Of a DNA stretch of 64,000 bases, positions 53,200 through 63,390 are shown in pieces. The DNA comes from Microbacterium sp. MF43 (GTDB taxonomy: Bacteria; Actinomycetota; Actinomycetes; Actinomycetales; Microbacteriaceae), in assembly GCF_012847295.1 (NCBI RefSeq), contig NZ_JABBDY010000002.1, positions 434,001-498,000 of the forward strand, read 5' to 3'. The first letter of the stretch is position 1; each line of letters opens with the position of its first letter. The position numbers were made by a program, and so were the translations under genes. The notes below the pieces were generated by a model that was not told where the DNA came from, made no database searches, and saw nothing but the letters and a program-made list of their open reading frames with translations.

Positions 53200-54504
53200 A
53201 TGACCAGGACAACAATCACACGCAGGACTTCCCGCTGGGCGGGTGCCGGAGCGGTAGCGCTCGTGGGAGCGCTCGTGCTCGCAGGCTGCGGACGCAGCGA
53301 CGCACCGACCGGCGGCGGCGAAGGCGGCGGCGGCGACGCCATCGACGACTCCCCCGCGACCGGCACCGTCGAGGTGTGGGCGATGGGCAACGAGGGCGAA
53401 GTGCTCGACGAACTCGCCGCGCAGTTCATGGAGGACAACCCCGACGTCACGATCGAAGTGACGGCCGTTCCGTGGGAGAGCGCGCACGACCGCATCGCCA
53501 CCGCGATCGCCGGCGGCGAGACGCCCGACATCACGATGCTCGGCACCACATGGGTCGGCGAGTTCGCCGCGACCGGCGCGTTCGAGCCGACCCCCGAGGG
53601 TCTCGTCGACGAATCGTCGTTCTTCGAGGGATCGTGGGAGACCGCCGTCGTGGACGATGTCGCGTACGGCGTGCCGTGGTACGTCGACACCCGCGTCCTC
53701 TACTACCGCACCGACCTCGCGGAGAAGGCCGGCCTCGAGCCGCCGGAGACGTGGGAGGAGTACACGGCCTTCACGAAGGGTCTCCAGGAGGCCGGCGCCG
53801 AGTGGGGCGTCTCCCTGCCGCCGGGCGGCTTCGACTCGTGGCAGTACGTCACTCCGCTGGCGTGGCAGCAGGGCGGTGACATCCTGAACGAGGACGGCAC
53901 CGAGTTCACGTTCGACACCCCGGAGTGGGAGGAGGCGTTCGCCTTCTACACGAGCTTCTTCGAGGACGGCATCGCCGAGCCGCGGCGTCTCGAGGGCGGC
54001 GAGATCGAGCAGGCCTTCATCAGCGGCGAGGTCGGCGCCTTCTACAGCGGCCCGTTCCACGTCGGCCTGCTGCTCGACCAGGGCGGCGAGGAGTTCGCCG
54101 ACAAGTTCGGCGTCGCGATGGTCCCCGGAGCCGACAGCCGCACGAGCTTCACCGGCGGCGGCAACCTCGCGGTCTTCGAAGACACCGAGAACCGCGACGC
54201 TTCGTGGAAGTTCGTGCGCTGGCTGAGCCAGCCCGAGACGCAGATCGAGTGGTATGACATCTCGACCGACCTCCCCAGCGTGCAGTCGGCGTGGGAGGAC
54301 TCGACCTTCACCGACGACCCGTACCTGAGCGTCTTCGGCGAGCAGCTGCAGGACTCCAAGGCCCCGCCCGCCATCCCCACGTGGGCGCAGGTCTCGGCCG
54401 TGATCGATCAGGAGCTCGAGAAGGCGACCCGTGGTGACACGACGCCGGCCGAGGCGATCGCGACCATCCAGCAGCAGGCGACGTCGATCGGCACCGGCCA
54501 GTAG
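53200..54504 (+). CDS. carbohydrate ABC importer substrate-binding lipoprotein
   Basis: 434 residues, family-1 solute-binding protein. Signal peptide with a double-Arg start and lipobox VLAGC (Cys30), then a Gly-rich linker and the binding domain (TVEVWAMGNEGEVLDELAAQ). The gene heads lipoprotein-permease-permease-GH1. The ATG at 53200 gives a proper signal; longer frames from 53089 would begin inside the operator. About 100 bases of leader separate the operator from the start. The sugar is not readable; context suggests an oligosaccharide released by the secreted enzyme at 58366-59904. Confidence 0.92.
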   Translation: MTRTTITRRTSRWAGAGAVALVGALVLAGCGRSDAPTGGGEGGGGDAIDDSPATGTVEVWAMGNEGEVLDELAAQFMEDNPDVTIEVTAVPWESAHDRIATAIAGGETPDITMLGTTWVGEFAATGAFEPTPEGLVDESSFFEGSWETAVVDDVAYGVPWYVDTRVLYYRTDLAEKAGLEPPETWEEYTAFTKGLQEAGAEWGVSLPPGGFDSWQYVTPLAWQQGGDILNEDGTEFTFDTPEWEEAFAFYTSFFEDGIAEPRRLEGGEIEQAFISGEVGAFYSGPFHVGLLLDQGGEEFADKFGVAMVPGADSRTSFTGGGNLAVFEDTENRDASWKFVRWLSQPETQIEWYDISTDLPSVQSAWEDSTFTDDPYLSVFGEQLQDSKAPPAIPTWAQVSAVIDQELEKATRGDTTPAEAIATIQQQATSIGTGQ

Positions 54505-54511
54505 GCATCCG

Positions 54512-55447
54512 ATGACCGCCATCGCCTCCGCGGCACCGCCGCGACGTCCCGCACCCCGTGCGCGGGCGTCGCGGCGGGAGAACCGCATGACGCGAACCGC
54601 GTGGCTGTTCGCCGCGCCGTTCATGATCCTGTTCCTGGTGTTCATGGCCGGCCCGATCGTCGGGTCGCTCGTCATGAGCTTCACCGACATGACCACGCGC
54701 GACCTGCAGACACCGTTCCAGGTGAACTTCGTCGGGCTCGAGAACTACATCCGCCTCTTCCAGGACCCGCGTTTCCTGCGGTCGCTGCTCAACACCTTCA
54801 CGTTCGTGATCGTCGCCGTGCCGCTGACCATCGCGCTCGCCCTGGCGGTCGCGCTCGCTCTGGACAAGGGCATCCGCCGGTTCCGCACGGTGTACCGGGT
54901 GGGCTTCTACGCGCCGGTCGTGACGAGCATCGTCGCGATCGCGCTCGTCTGGCGGTTCATCCTGCAGCCCGACGGCCTGCTGAACGGGTTCCTCGCCATC
55001 TTCGGCATCCAGGGCCCCGACTGGCTGCAGTCGACGACGTGGGCGCTGCCGTCGCTGATCATGATGGCCGTGTGGCGCAACATCGGCACGATCATGGTGA
55101 TCTTCCTCGCTGCGCTGCAGGGCGTGCCGCGCGAGCACCACGAGGCCGCGATGGTCGACGGCGCGAACGCGTGGCAGCGGTTCTGGAACATCACCATCCC
55201 GGCGATGCGCCCCGCGATCCTGTTCGCGACCGTCATCACCGGCATCGGCTTCCTGCAGTTCTTCGAGGAGCCGTATGTGATGACGCAGGGCGGCCCGCTC
55301 GACGCGACACTGTCGACGGCGATGTACACGTACGACCAGTTCGGCTTCGGAAACTACGCCTACGCGTCCGCCGCGAGCTACGTGCTGTTCCTCGCGATCG
55401 TGGTGCTGTCCCTCGTGCAGTTCCGCCTCATCGGACGGAAGGACTGA
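54512..55447 (+). CDS. carbohydrate ABC importer permease (MalF-like)
   Basis: 311 residues, six helices after a short basic N-terminus. The EAA loop reads EAAMVDGANAWQRFWNITIP, typical of CUT1 sugar permeases. LFAAPFMILFLVFMAGPIVG is the first helix. Starts seven bases after the lipoprotein stop. Pairs with the MalG-like permease that follows by one base. No ATPase gene is in the operon, so a shared MsiK/MalK-type ATPase encoded elsewhere must energise it, as is common in Actinobacteria. Confidence 0.93.
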   Translation: MTAIASAAPPRRPAPRARASRRENRMTRTAWLFAAPFMILFLVFMAGPIVGSLVMSFTDMTTRDLQTPFQVNFVGLENYIRLFQDPRFLRSLLNTFTFVIVAVPLTIALALAVALALDKGIRRFRTVYRVGFYAPVVTSIVAIALVWRFILQPDGLLNGFLAIFGIQGPDWLQSTTWALPSLIMMAVWRNIGTIMVIFLAALQGVPREHHEAAMVDGANAWQRFWNITIPAMRPAILFATVITGIGFLQFFEEPYVMTQGGPLDATLSTAMYTYDQFGFGNYAYASAASYVLFLAIVVLSLVQFRLIGRKD

Positions 55448-55448
55448 C

Positions 55449-56405
55449 ATGATCCCCACGCCGACCACTCCCCCCGCCGCGGACGAGCCGCGCGATGACG
55501 TCCGCTTCGGTCCCGTCGCCGCCTCGGCACGGGTGACCGACACCGACATCGTCGGGCCCGAGCCTCACCCTGCCGGTCGCCGCCGCCGCGGCGAGCGCCC
55601 CCGCTGGTGGCTCTACATCGTGCTGACGCTGGGCCTGATCGCGATGATCATGCCGTTCGTCTGGATGATCCTCGGCTCCTTCAAGACGGATGCCGAGATC
55701 CGCGCCAATCCGACGGGATTCCTGCCCGACAACGCGACGCTGGAGAACTACGAGACCCTCTTCGGCCGCCTCGACTTCGCGACGTTCTTCATGAACAGCG
55801 TGATCGTCGCGGTGTTCGTGACGCTCGGCAACATCGTCTTCTGCTCGATGGTCGGCTACGCCCTGGCGAAGCTGCAGTTCCGGGGCAAGAAGCTGCTGTT
55901 CGCACTTGTCCTCGGAACGCTGATGGTGCCGGGCGTCGTCACCTTCGTCCCGCTTTTCGTGCTCACCGCCAATCTGGGCCTGGTCAACTCGTACCCCGGC
56001 CTGATCCTGCCGTTCCTCATCTCGCCGCTGGGCGTCTTCCTGATGCGCCAGTTCATGCTGAGCCTTCCGGATGAGCTCATCGAAGCGGCGCGCATCGACG
56101 GCGCGAGCGAGTGGCGCATCTTCCTGCGGGTGATCATGCCGATGTGCGGCCCCGCGGTCGCGACGCTCACGATCCTCACGTTCCTCGCCAGCTGGAACAA
56201 CTTCCTGTGGCCGCTCGTGGTCGCGACGAAGGAGGACATGTACACCCTGCCGGTCGCGCTGGCTCTCTACTCGGTCGGGCAGAACGCCGCACGGTACGGG
56301 CTGATGATGGCGGGCGCCGTCGTGGTCGTCGTGCCGATCCTGACCGTGTTCGTGTTCCTGCAGCGCTACTTCGTGCAGGGCATCGCCCTCACCGGCATCA
56401 AGTGA
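55449..56405 (+). CDS. carbohydrate ABC importer permease (MalG-like)
   Basis: 318 residues: a 55-residue Pro-rich cytoplasmic N-terminus and six helices. EAARIDGASEWRIFLRVIMP is the EAA loop that docks the ATPase. GSFKTDAEIRANPTGFLPDN is characteristic of the MalG type. Follows the first permease directly. A perfect 22-bp palindrome lies between its stop and the GH1 gene. Confidence 0.93.
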   Translation: MIPTPTTPPAADEPRDDVRFGPVAASARVTDTDIVGPEPHPAGRRRRGERPRWWLYIVLTLGLIAMIMPFVWMILGSFKTDAEIRANPTGFLPDNATLENYETLFGRLDFATFFMNSVIVAVFVTLGNIVFCSMVGYALAKLQFRGKKLLFALVLGTLMVPGVVTFVPLFVLTANLGLVNSYPGLILPFLISPLGVFLMRQFMLSLPDELIEAARIDGASEWRIFLRVIMPMCGPAVATLTILTFLASWNNFLWPLVVATKEDMYTLPVALALYSVGQNAARYGLMMAGAVVVVVPILTVFVFLQRYFVQGIALTGIK

Positions 56406-56410
56406 CATCG

Positions 56411-56432
56411 AGCGGATGCCGCGGCATCCGCT
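56411..56432 (+). other. perfect 22-bp palindrome made of the GGATGCC word
   Basis: AGCGGATGCCG and its reverse complement CGGCATCCGCT abut without a loop, between permease and GH1 genes. It could be a processing or attenuation hairpin within the operon. Confidence 0.6.
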
Positions 56433-56458
56433 TCCCGAGCGAAAGGACCATCTGACCG

Positions 56459-57616
56459 ATGGACTTCCCCGAAGGCTTCCTGTGGGGCGCGTCGACCGCG
56501 GCGCACCAGATCGAGGGCGGCAACGTCAACTCCGACTGGTGGCAGCGGGAATGGGGCCACCTTCCCGGGGCGCCCGTCGAGACGCCGTCCGGCGACGCCG
56601 CCGACAGCTACCACCGCTACGGCGAGGACATGGCGCTCCTGGCGGAGGCCGGGCTGGACACGTACCGCTTCAGCATCGAGTGGGCGCGCATCGAGCCCGA
56701 GGACGGCTGGGTCTCGAACGCGGCGATCGACCACTACCGCCGCATGGTCGACACGGCGCATTCGCTCGGCCTGCAGCCGATGATCACGCTGCACCACTTC
56801 ACGAACCCGGTCTGGTTCGCGAAGCAGGGAGGGTGGCACGCGGATGCCGCAGCCGACCGCTTCGCCCGCTACGTCGAGGCCGCGCTGCCGGTGCTCGAGG
56901 GCGTCGACCTGGTCTGCACGATCAACGAGCCGAACATGGTCTCGGTGCTGGCCGACCCCGAGGTCGGCTTCCCGTCGGTCGGTCTGCCGCCGGGTGTGCC
57001 CGCCGTGACGGACCGGCTCGTCGACGCGCACAAGCGGGCGGTCGAGATCGTGAGAGGCGACGGATGCCTCGCCGGCTGGTCCGTCGCAACCCAGGCGTAC
57101 CAGCCGGTCGAGGGCGGCGAGGCGGTCGCCGCCGAGTACGGCTCCTCGCGGGAGGACGTCTTCCTCGACGCGGCACGCGGTGACGACTGGGTCGGCGTGC
57201 AGGCCTACACGCGCACCAGGATCGGGCGGGAGGGTCCGCTGCCGATCCCCGAGGACGCGGAGCGCACGCTCACCGGGTGGGAGTACTACCCGCCCGCGGT
57301 GGGCGATGGCATCCGGAACGCGTGGGCACGCGCGGGCGTGCCGATCTACGTCACCGAGAACGGCATGGCCACCGCCGACGACGCGCGCCGCATCGACTAC
57401 ACCCGCGGCGCGCTCGAAGCCGTGCACGCGTGCATCAGCGACGGCGCCGACGTGCGCGGGTACCTGCACTGGAGCCTTCTGGACAACTACGAGTGGGGCA
57501 GCTATCGGCCCACGTTCGGCCTCATCGCGTGGGATCGGGAGACGTTCGAGCGCACGCCCAAGCCGAGTCTCGGCTGGCTCGGCGAGGTCGCCCGCGCGAA
57601 CGCCATCGTCGGGTGA
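56459..57616 (+). CDS. GH1 family beta-glycosidase
   Basis: 385 residues, somewhat shorter than the usual 440-480 of GH1. WGASTAAHQIEGGN at the N-terminus is the substrate-binding start; E157 in TINEPN is the acid/base and E300 in VTENG the nucleophile, both intact. Cytoplasmic, with no signal peptide, so it hydrolyses imported beta-linked di- or oligosaccharides. GWGSYRPTFGLI-like DNYEWGSYRPTFGLIAWD near the C-terminus is typical. Last gene of the importer operon. Its stop codon lies in the left edge of a REP-like repeat. Confidence 0.93.
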   Translation: MDFPEGFLWGASTAAHQIEGGNVNSDWWQREWGHLPGAPVETPSGDAADSYHRYGEDMALLAEAGLDTYRFSIEWARIEPEDGWVSNAAIDHYRRMVDTAHSLGLQPMITLHHFTNPVWFAKQGGWHADAAADRFARYVEAALPVLEGVDLVCTINEPNMVSVLADPEVGFPSVGLPPGVPAVTDRLVDAHKRAVEIVRGDGCLAGWSVATQAYQPVEGGEAVAAEYGSSREDVFLDAARGDDWVGVQAYTRTRIGREGPLPIPEDAERTLTGWEYYPPAVGDGIRNAWARAGVPIYVTENGMATADDARRIDYTRGALEAVHACISDGADVRGYLHWSLLDNYEWGSYRPTFGLIAWDRETFERTPKPSLGWLGEVARANAIVG

Positions 57617-57695
57617 GCGAGGGAGCGCAGCGACCGAGACGAAACGCGCCCGCACGAGACGACGCGTTTCGTCTCGCTGCGCTCGCTCAACGACC
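57612..57695. repeat. REP-like intergenic repeat, copy 3 (long hairpin)
   Basis: The right half reads CGTTTCGTCTCGCTGCGC then TCGCTCAACGACC (57665-57695). The left half (57612-57650) is an imperfect inverted copy, pairing best as CGAGACGAAACGCG with CGCGTTTCGTCTCG around a 14-base loop. Located between the convergent GH1 and TetR genes, it should terminate both. Confidence 0.85.
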
Positions 57696-57712
57696 GGGCA
57701 GCGGCGGATTCG

Positions 57713-58369
57713 TCAGCGACCGGGCGGGGGCACCAGGTAGCCGCGCACGAACTCGGCGAACAGCGCGTTCATGTCGACGCTGTCGTCGAGCAGCCACTGC
57801 TGCTGGATGCCGTCCATGACGGCGCTGATCAGGCGTGCCGCGAGGGCGGGATCGATGTCTGAGCGCACCTCCCCGTCGGCCTGCGCGGCGATGAGGATCG
57901 GGGTGGCGTTCTCGGCACTCTCGCGGTAGCGGCGCGCGAAGTGCTCGTGCGCGGGATGCTCGGAGTCGGTCGCCTCGGCCGAGACCGTGGCGTACAGCGA
58001 GGTGAGACCGCGCGACTCCTGGTTGTACGCGACCACTTTCGTCGCCTGCTGGATGAGCGTGTGCTCCGCCGGGTCTCCGGCGGCCTCGCGGATGGCCTCG
58101 TCGCGCTGCCGGAGAACCTCGGTGAAGAGCTCCTCCTTGTTGGCGAAGTGGTGCATGAGCCCGGTCGGGGTGAGCCCGACGCGCTTGGCGATCTCCCGCA
58201 GGGACCCCGCATGGAACCCGCCTCGCGCGAACACGACGAGCGCTTCGTCGACGATCTGCTGGCGCCGGGCCTGCCCCTTGGCATAGCTGCCGCGCGGGGC
58301 GCGCGCACGGCGGACCGGGGCATCCGTCTCGGACACCCCGGCCTCGCTGCCGTGCTGCTCTGCCGTCAC
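57713..58369 (-). CDS. TetR/AcrR-family regulator
   Basis: 218 residues. HTH region: ALVVFARGGFHAGSLREIAK then VGLTPTGLMHHFANKEELF. GTG at 58369 is preferred because it overlaps the upstream stop as GTGA, like other coupled genes here; the ATG at 58384 would overlap by 19 bases. Coupled to the secreted PF10091 enzyme gene and convergent with the GH1 gene. The shared CTAAYAC-N7-GTGTYAG sites at both ends of the locus make it the best candidate regulator of all six genes. TetR is an unusual choice for sugar operons, which more often use LacI. Confidence 0.88.
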   Translation of the reverse strand: MTAEQHGSEAGVSETDAPVRRARAPRGSYAKGQARRQQIVDEALVVFARGGFHAGSLREIAKRVGLTPTGLMHHFANKEELFTEVLRQRDEAIREAAGDPAEHTLIQQATKVVAYNQESRGLTSLYATVSAEATDSEHPAHEHFARRYRESAENATPILIAAQADGEVRSDIDPALAARLISAVMDGIQQQWLLDDSVDMNALFAEFVRGYLVPPPGR

Positions 58370-59904
58370 TCGCGCGCTTTCCACTCCGAGCTGAAGTCCT
58401 GCGCGGCCATCGCCGGCCGCAGACGCTTCTCCATCTCCTTGTCGACGAAGTAGCGCTTCAGCGTATCGCCGGTGAGCTCGTTTCCGATTGCGGCCATGAT
58501 CATCGACTGGTCGAGCGACAGGTAGCGCTCGGCGACCGTGCCGCTGCCGACGGCGACGGAGTCGTAGAACCCGCCGGGACCGTAGGCGCCGAGGTCCCGC
58601 TCGAGGTGGGCGAGATTCTCGAGCACGCCCTCACGGTCGTAGGGCAGCGCGAGGAACGCGGCATGCGGGGTGACGACGCCGTCACCGAACTCAGGATCGG
58701 GGTTGGTTCCCTCCGTGCAGCCCGGGCGGTCGATGTCGACGTCGGTCTTCTCCGCGTCCGACATGTAGCCGTCGGAGCGCATCCCCGCCAGGTCGACACC
58801 GTACTCGGCGTACCCGCCGAACGGGTTGCTCGCCGGCGAGAAGCCCCACGCGCCGTACTCGGCGTCCTCCAGACCGTGGTGCTTCTGCACCGCAACCGTG
58901 ATCGGGTGGTTCAGCTTCCACGAGCGCGGACCCCACTTGGTCTCCGGCACCAGCAGATCGGGCATCAGCGCCTCGAACATGCTGCCGCCCCAGCTGGGAA
59001 CGAACGACATGCCCGCGTAGGTGTAGACGCCCTCCCAGACCTCGAAGCCGTCGTAGGTCCGGTACTCGCCGGTCGGGAGCTGCTCCTGCCAGGCCCAGTC
59101 GCAGCCGGGGGGCATCGTGCGATGCGTGCCGTAGAGGGCCGTCGCAGGGATGTCGCCGTTCGCGATGCCCAGGTAGGTCGCGATGCGGCTCTCGCTCACC
59201 GTCGTGTCGTAGTGGTGGCACGTGTAGTAGGCCGTCTCGCTTGAGCCGTTGTACATCGGCGCGGCCACGCTGCAGCCGGGAGGCGCGACCTCCCAGAAGC
59301 CGCCGCGGTTCGTTCCGGCGGGCAGTCCGGGCGCGCCCTCGGGGTTGAAGTACGCCGCGAAGTCCATCGAGTCGTAGAGCGCGTCCGCCTGCGCGGCCAG
59401 CGCCGGGTCCGCTTCGCGGACGATGCGGAGGGATGCCGCGAGCCACCCGTTGTCGACCGTGCTGAGGAACGGGTGGACGGGGTCGCCGGAGTCCGGCCAC
59501 GTGGTGAGCTTCGCGCCGGTCGCGGGGTCGTACCAGTTGTAGTACATGCCGCTGGCCTCGTTGCGCTCGAGCCCTTCGAGCGTCTCGAGCGTGGTGGCCA
59601 TGCGGTCGTGAGCCTCGGCTGCGTCGATGATGCCGAGGTCGCGCGCCGTGACGGTCGACCAGAGGTATCCGCCGATGTTCGTCGGCGACGTGTAGGCGCC
59701 CACCGTGGTGAGGTCTCCGGTGACGTTGTCAGACGGAAGGCCCGTCGACTCGTCGGTCATGGCGTCCAGAGACGCCCAGGTGTCTTCGGCCCACCGCAGG
59801 AGATCGTCGTCGCCGGGTCTGCCGCCGGCTGCGGCGGGACCGCCGAGGGCCAGACCGCTCGCCACGAGACCGGCCACGGCTGCGGTCGTCAGGAACTGCT
59901 TCAT
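58366..59904 (-). CDS. secreted PF10091/GH144-like glycoside hydrolase
   Basis: 512 residues. Sec signal peptide (MKQFLTTAAVAGLVASGLAL, cleavage near residue 26). The body matches the 'putative glucoamylase' domain PF10091: TSPTNIGGYLWSTVTARDLG, FLSTVDNGWLAASLRI, SWGGSMFEALMPDLLVPE and YLSLDQSMIMAAIGN. Characterised members in GH144 are endo-beta-1,2-glucanases, so the old glucoamylase label is misleading; subfamily assignment here is inference. It starts 51 bases from a copy of the 26-bp operator. With the CUT1 importer and GH1 enzyme it would form a complete secretion-uptake-hydrolysis route for a beta-glucan. Confidence 0.8.
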   Translation of the reverse strand: MKQFLTTAAVAGLVASGLALGGPAAAGGRPGDDDLLRWAEDTWASLDAMTDESTGLPSDNVTGDLTTVGAYTSPTNIGGYLWSTVTARDLGIIDAAEAHDRMATTLETLEGLERNEASGMYYNWYDPATGAKLTTWPDSGDPVHPFLSTVDNGWLAASLRIVREADPALAAQADALYDSMDFAAYFNPEGAPGLPAGTNRGGFWEVAPPGCSVAAPMYNGSSETAYYTCHHYDTTVSESRIATYLGIANGDIPATALYGTHRTMPPGCDWAWQEQLPTGEYRTYDGFEVWEGVYTYAGMSFVPSWGGSMFEALMPDLLVPETKWGPRSWKLNHPITVAVQKHHGLEDAEYGAWGFSPASNPFGGYAEYGVDLAGMRSDGYMSDAEKTDVDIDRPGCTEGTNPDPEFGDGVVTPHAAFLALPYDREGVLENLAHLERDLGAYGPGGFYDSVAVGSGTVAERYLSLDQSMIMAAIGNELTGDTLKRYFVDKEMEKRLRPAMAAQDFSSEWKARE

Positions 59905-59954
59905 CGCGCTCTCCTCATCGAAAGCGGCTCCGTCGGGCGGAACCGTCGGTCCGG

Positions 59955-59980
59955 AAAACCTAACACTTGCCAGGTATTAG
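59955..59980. promoter_or_regulatory. 26-bp operator, carbohydrate regulon, copy 2
   Basis: On the minus strand it reads CTAATACCTGGCAAGTGTTA followed by GGTTTT, 22 of 26 identical to 53077-53102. It lies 51 bases before the secreted hydrolase start. Arms CTAATAC and GTGTTAG are inverted with one mismatch. Confidence 0.82.
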
Positions 59981-60039
59981 CGGAACCGAGGCATCCGCTC
60001 TCTCACGGATCTCTCAGACGGCGCGACGGCGGTTCGGGG

Positions 60040-61518
60040 TCAGCGGGGGGCGTGCGCCTCGAGGAACTCGTAGACGTCGGTCGAGTCGACGCCCGGGAAG
60101 GCGCCTGTGGGCAAGGTGGCGAGCAGGGTGCGCGGCGTGCGCACGTTGGGCCACGAGTGATCGCGCCAGGATGCCTCGAGCTCGGCGGGCGCACGCCGGC
60201 AGCACGCCTCGACCGAGTGCTTCGACACGCCCCGGTTGGGGGTGTCGCGCCCGAGGAACCACCGGGTGTCGTCGAAGCGGACTCCCACGCTGACCGAATG
60301 CGCGCCCTCGCTGGACTGCTCCACCCGCGCCGTGCACCAGTAGGTGCCGTTGCCGGTGTCGGTGTACTGGTAGTACGGGTTGAACTGGTCGTCGACGTCG
60401 AAGACGACGCGGGACGTCCATCGGCGACAGCACATCTGCCCCTCGATCGAGCCGAGCCGATCGGTCGGGAAGTTGACGTCGTCGTTCTCATAGGCCTTCG
60501 TGATGGTGCCCGACTCGTGCACTTTCAGGAAGTGGACCGGGATGCCGAGGTGCACCGTCGCGAGGTTCGTGAAGCGGTGCGCCGCCGTCTCGTACGAGAC
60601 CGAGTACGCGTCGCGCAGGTCCTCGATCGAGATCGCGCGGTCCTTCTTGGCCTCCTGCAGGAACGGCACGGCGTGGGCCTCGGGGATCAGCAGAGCCCCG
60701 GTCAGGTAGTTCGTCTCGACGCGCTGGCGAAGGAACTCCGCGTACGACGTGGGCTCGCGGTGACCGAGGATGCGGCTCGACAGCGCCTGCAGCACCGCCG
60801 TCCTCGGGTCGCCCTTCGCCGCCAGCCGGCTGGACAGATACAGCCGGCCGTTCTTGATGTCGGCCACGCTCCGCGTCGTCTGCGGCAGGTCGGGGACGTA
60901 GTGGAGCGTGAACCCGAGGTGCGCCGCGATGTCCGAGGCGGTCCGCTGCGTGAGCGGTCCGCCCGGGTGGTCGACGGCGTCGAGGATCGCGCGTGCGTGA
61001 TCCTCGAGCTCGGCGAAGTAGTTGTTCTGCGTGCGCATGAGCCGCCGCAGCGCGACATTCGCCCGGCGCGCCTCCTCCGGGGTCGCGGCCCGCTCGTCGC
61101 GGAGCCGTTCGATCTCCCCCTGCAAGGCGAGCATCGCCCGGAGCGCATCGTCGGGAACCGTCTTCGCGATCCGGAACGGCGGGATGCCGAGCGCCTGGAA
61201 TGTCTGCCCCCGCATCGCACGCTCGAGCTGGATCTCGAGGGTCGCGCGCTCGTCGAGCGGCTCGGACTCGAGCAGCGCGTCCAGCGATGTGCCGAGGGCG
61301 CGAGCGATCGCCTGGAGGAGCGTCAGTTTGGGCTCTCGGCGCCCATTCTCGATCATCGACAGCTGGCTCGGCGCGCGATCCACCGCGGTCGCGAGCTCCT
61401 CGAGCCTCATGCCGCGCTCGGTTCGCAGTTGCCGGATGCGGCGGCCGATCGTCAGGGAGTCCACCTCCTCATCGTCGGCGAGTTCTGCGAGCGGATCTCG
61501 GTCGAACGTCGAGGTCAT
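60040..61518 (-). CDS. RamB/ScfR-like XRE transcriptional regulator, paralogue 2
   Basis: 492 residues. XRE HTH at about residues 33-60 (RLEELATAVDRAPSQLSMIE), DUF955-like ETNYLTGALLIPEAHAVPFL, and the C-terminal fatty-acyl regulator domain with [10 protein letters not shown]. Clearly paralogous to 26570-28003 (shared [28 protein letters not shown] and GAFPGVD blocks). Divergent from aceB, the position expected of RamB, which represses glyoxylate-cycle genes in Corynebacterium. CAGAAT lies exactly six bases before the ATG on its strand. Confidence 0.9.
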   Translation of the reverse strand: MTSTFDRDPLAELADDEEVDSLTIGRRIRQLRTERGMRLEELATAVDRAPSQLSMIENGRREPKLTLLQAIARALGTSLDALLESEPLDERATLEIQLERAMRGQTFQALGIPPFRIAKTVPDDALRAMLALQGEIERLRDERAATPEEARRANVALRRLMRTQNNYFAELEDHARAILDAVDHPGGPLTQRTASDIAAHLGFTLHYVPDLPQTTRSVADIKNGRLYLSSRLAAKGDPRTAVLQALSSRILGHREPTSYAEFLRQRVETNYLTGALLIPEAHAVPFLQEAKKDRAISIEDLRDAYSVSYETAAHRFTNLATVHLGIPVHFLKVHESGTITKAYENDDVNFPTDRLGSIEGQMCCRRWTSRVVFDVDDQFNPYYQYTDTGNGTYWCTARVEQSSEGAHSVSVGVRFDDTRWFLGRDTPNRGVSKHSVEACCRRAPAELEASWRDHSWPNVRTPRTLLATLPTGAFPGVDSTDVYEFLEAHAPR

Positions 61519-61576
61519 ACGTCGATTCTGTCACGAAAGCAGAAATTTCTAAGAAGTTCTCTCCCGGATTGGTCAG

Positions 61577-61605
61577 TTGGTGCACTGATCTTCACTCGAT
61601 AGTGG
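61577..61605 (+). promoter_or_regulatory. possible aceB promoter
   Basis: TTGGTG (61577-61582), 17-base spacer, TAGTGG (61600-61605), giving a leader of about 105 bases before aceB. The AT-rich stretch just upstream (61540-61560, AGAAATTTCTAAGAAGTTC) is a candidate regulator site. Tentative. Confidence 0.4.
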
Positions 61606-61715
61606 ACTCACACGGCCCCCATCGACCCGGAACGCGGATCGCGGGGCTCCTCCTCCGGCCGACACCGCCGGACGCGGGGAGTCCTCACCCACTCGAGACA
61701 CAGGAAGACAGGGAC

Positions 61716-63380
<1,665 letters not shown>

Positions 63381-63390
63381 CGAGGCATCC

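Noticed and set aside
58369-58384. ATG at 58384 as TetR start
   Set aside because: It would overlap the hydrolase gene by 19 bases. GTG at 58369 gives the four-base GTGA overlap seen repeatedly in this window, and the lost residues are not part of the HTH domain.
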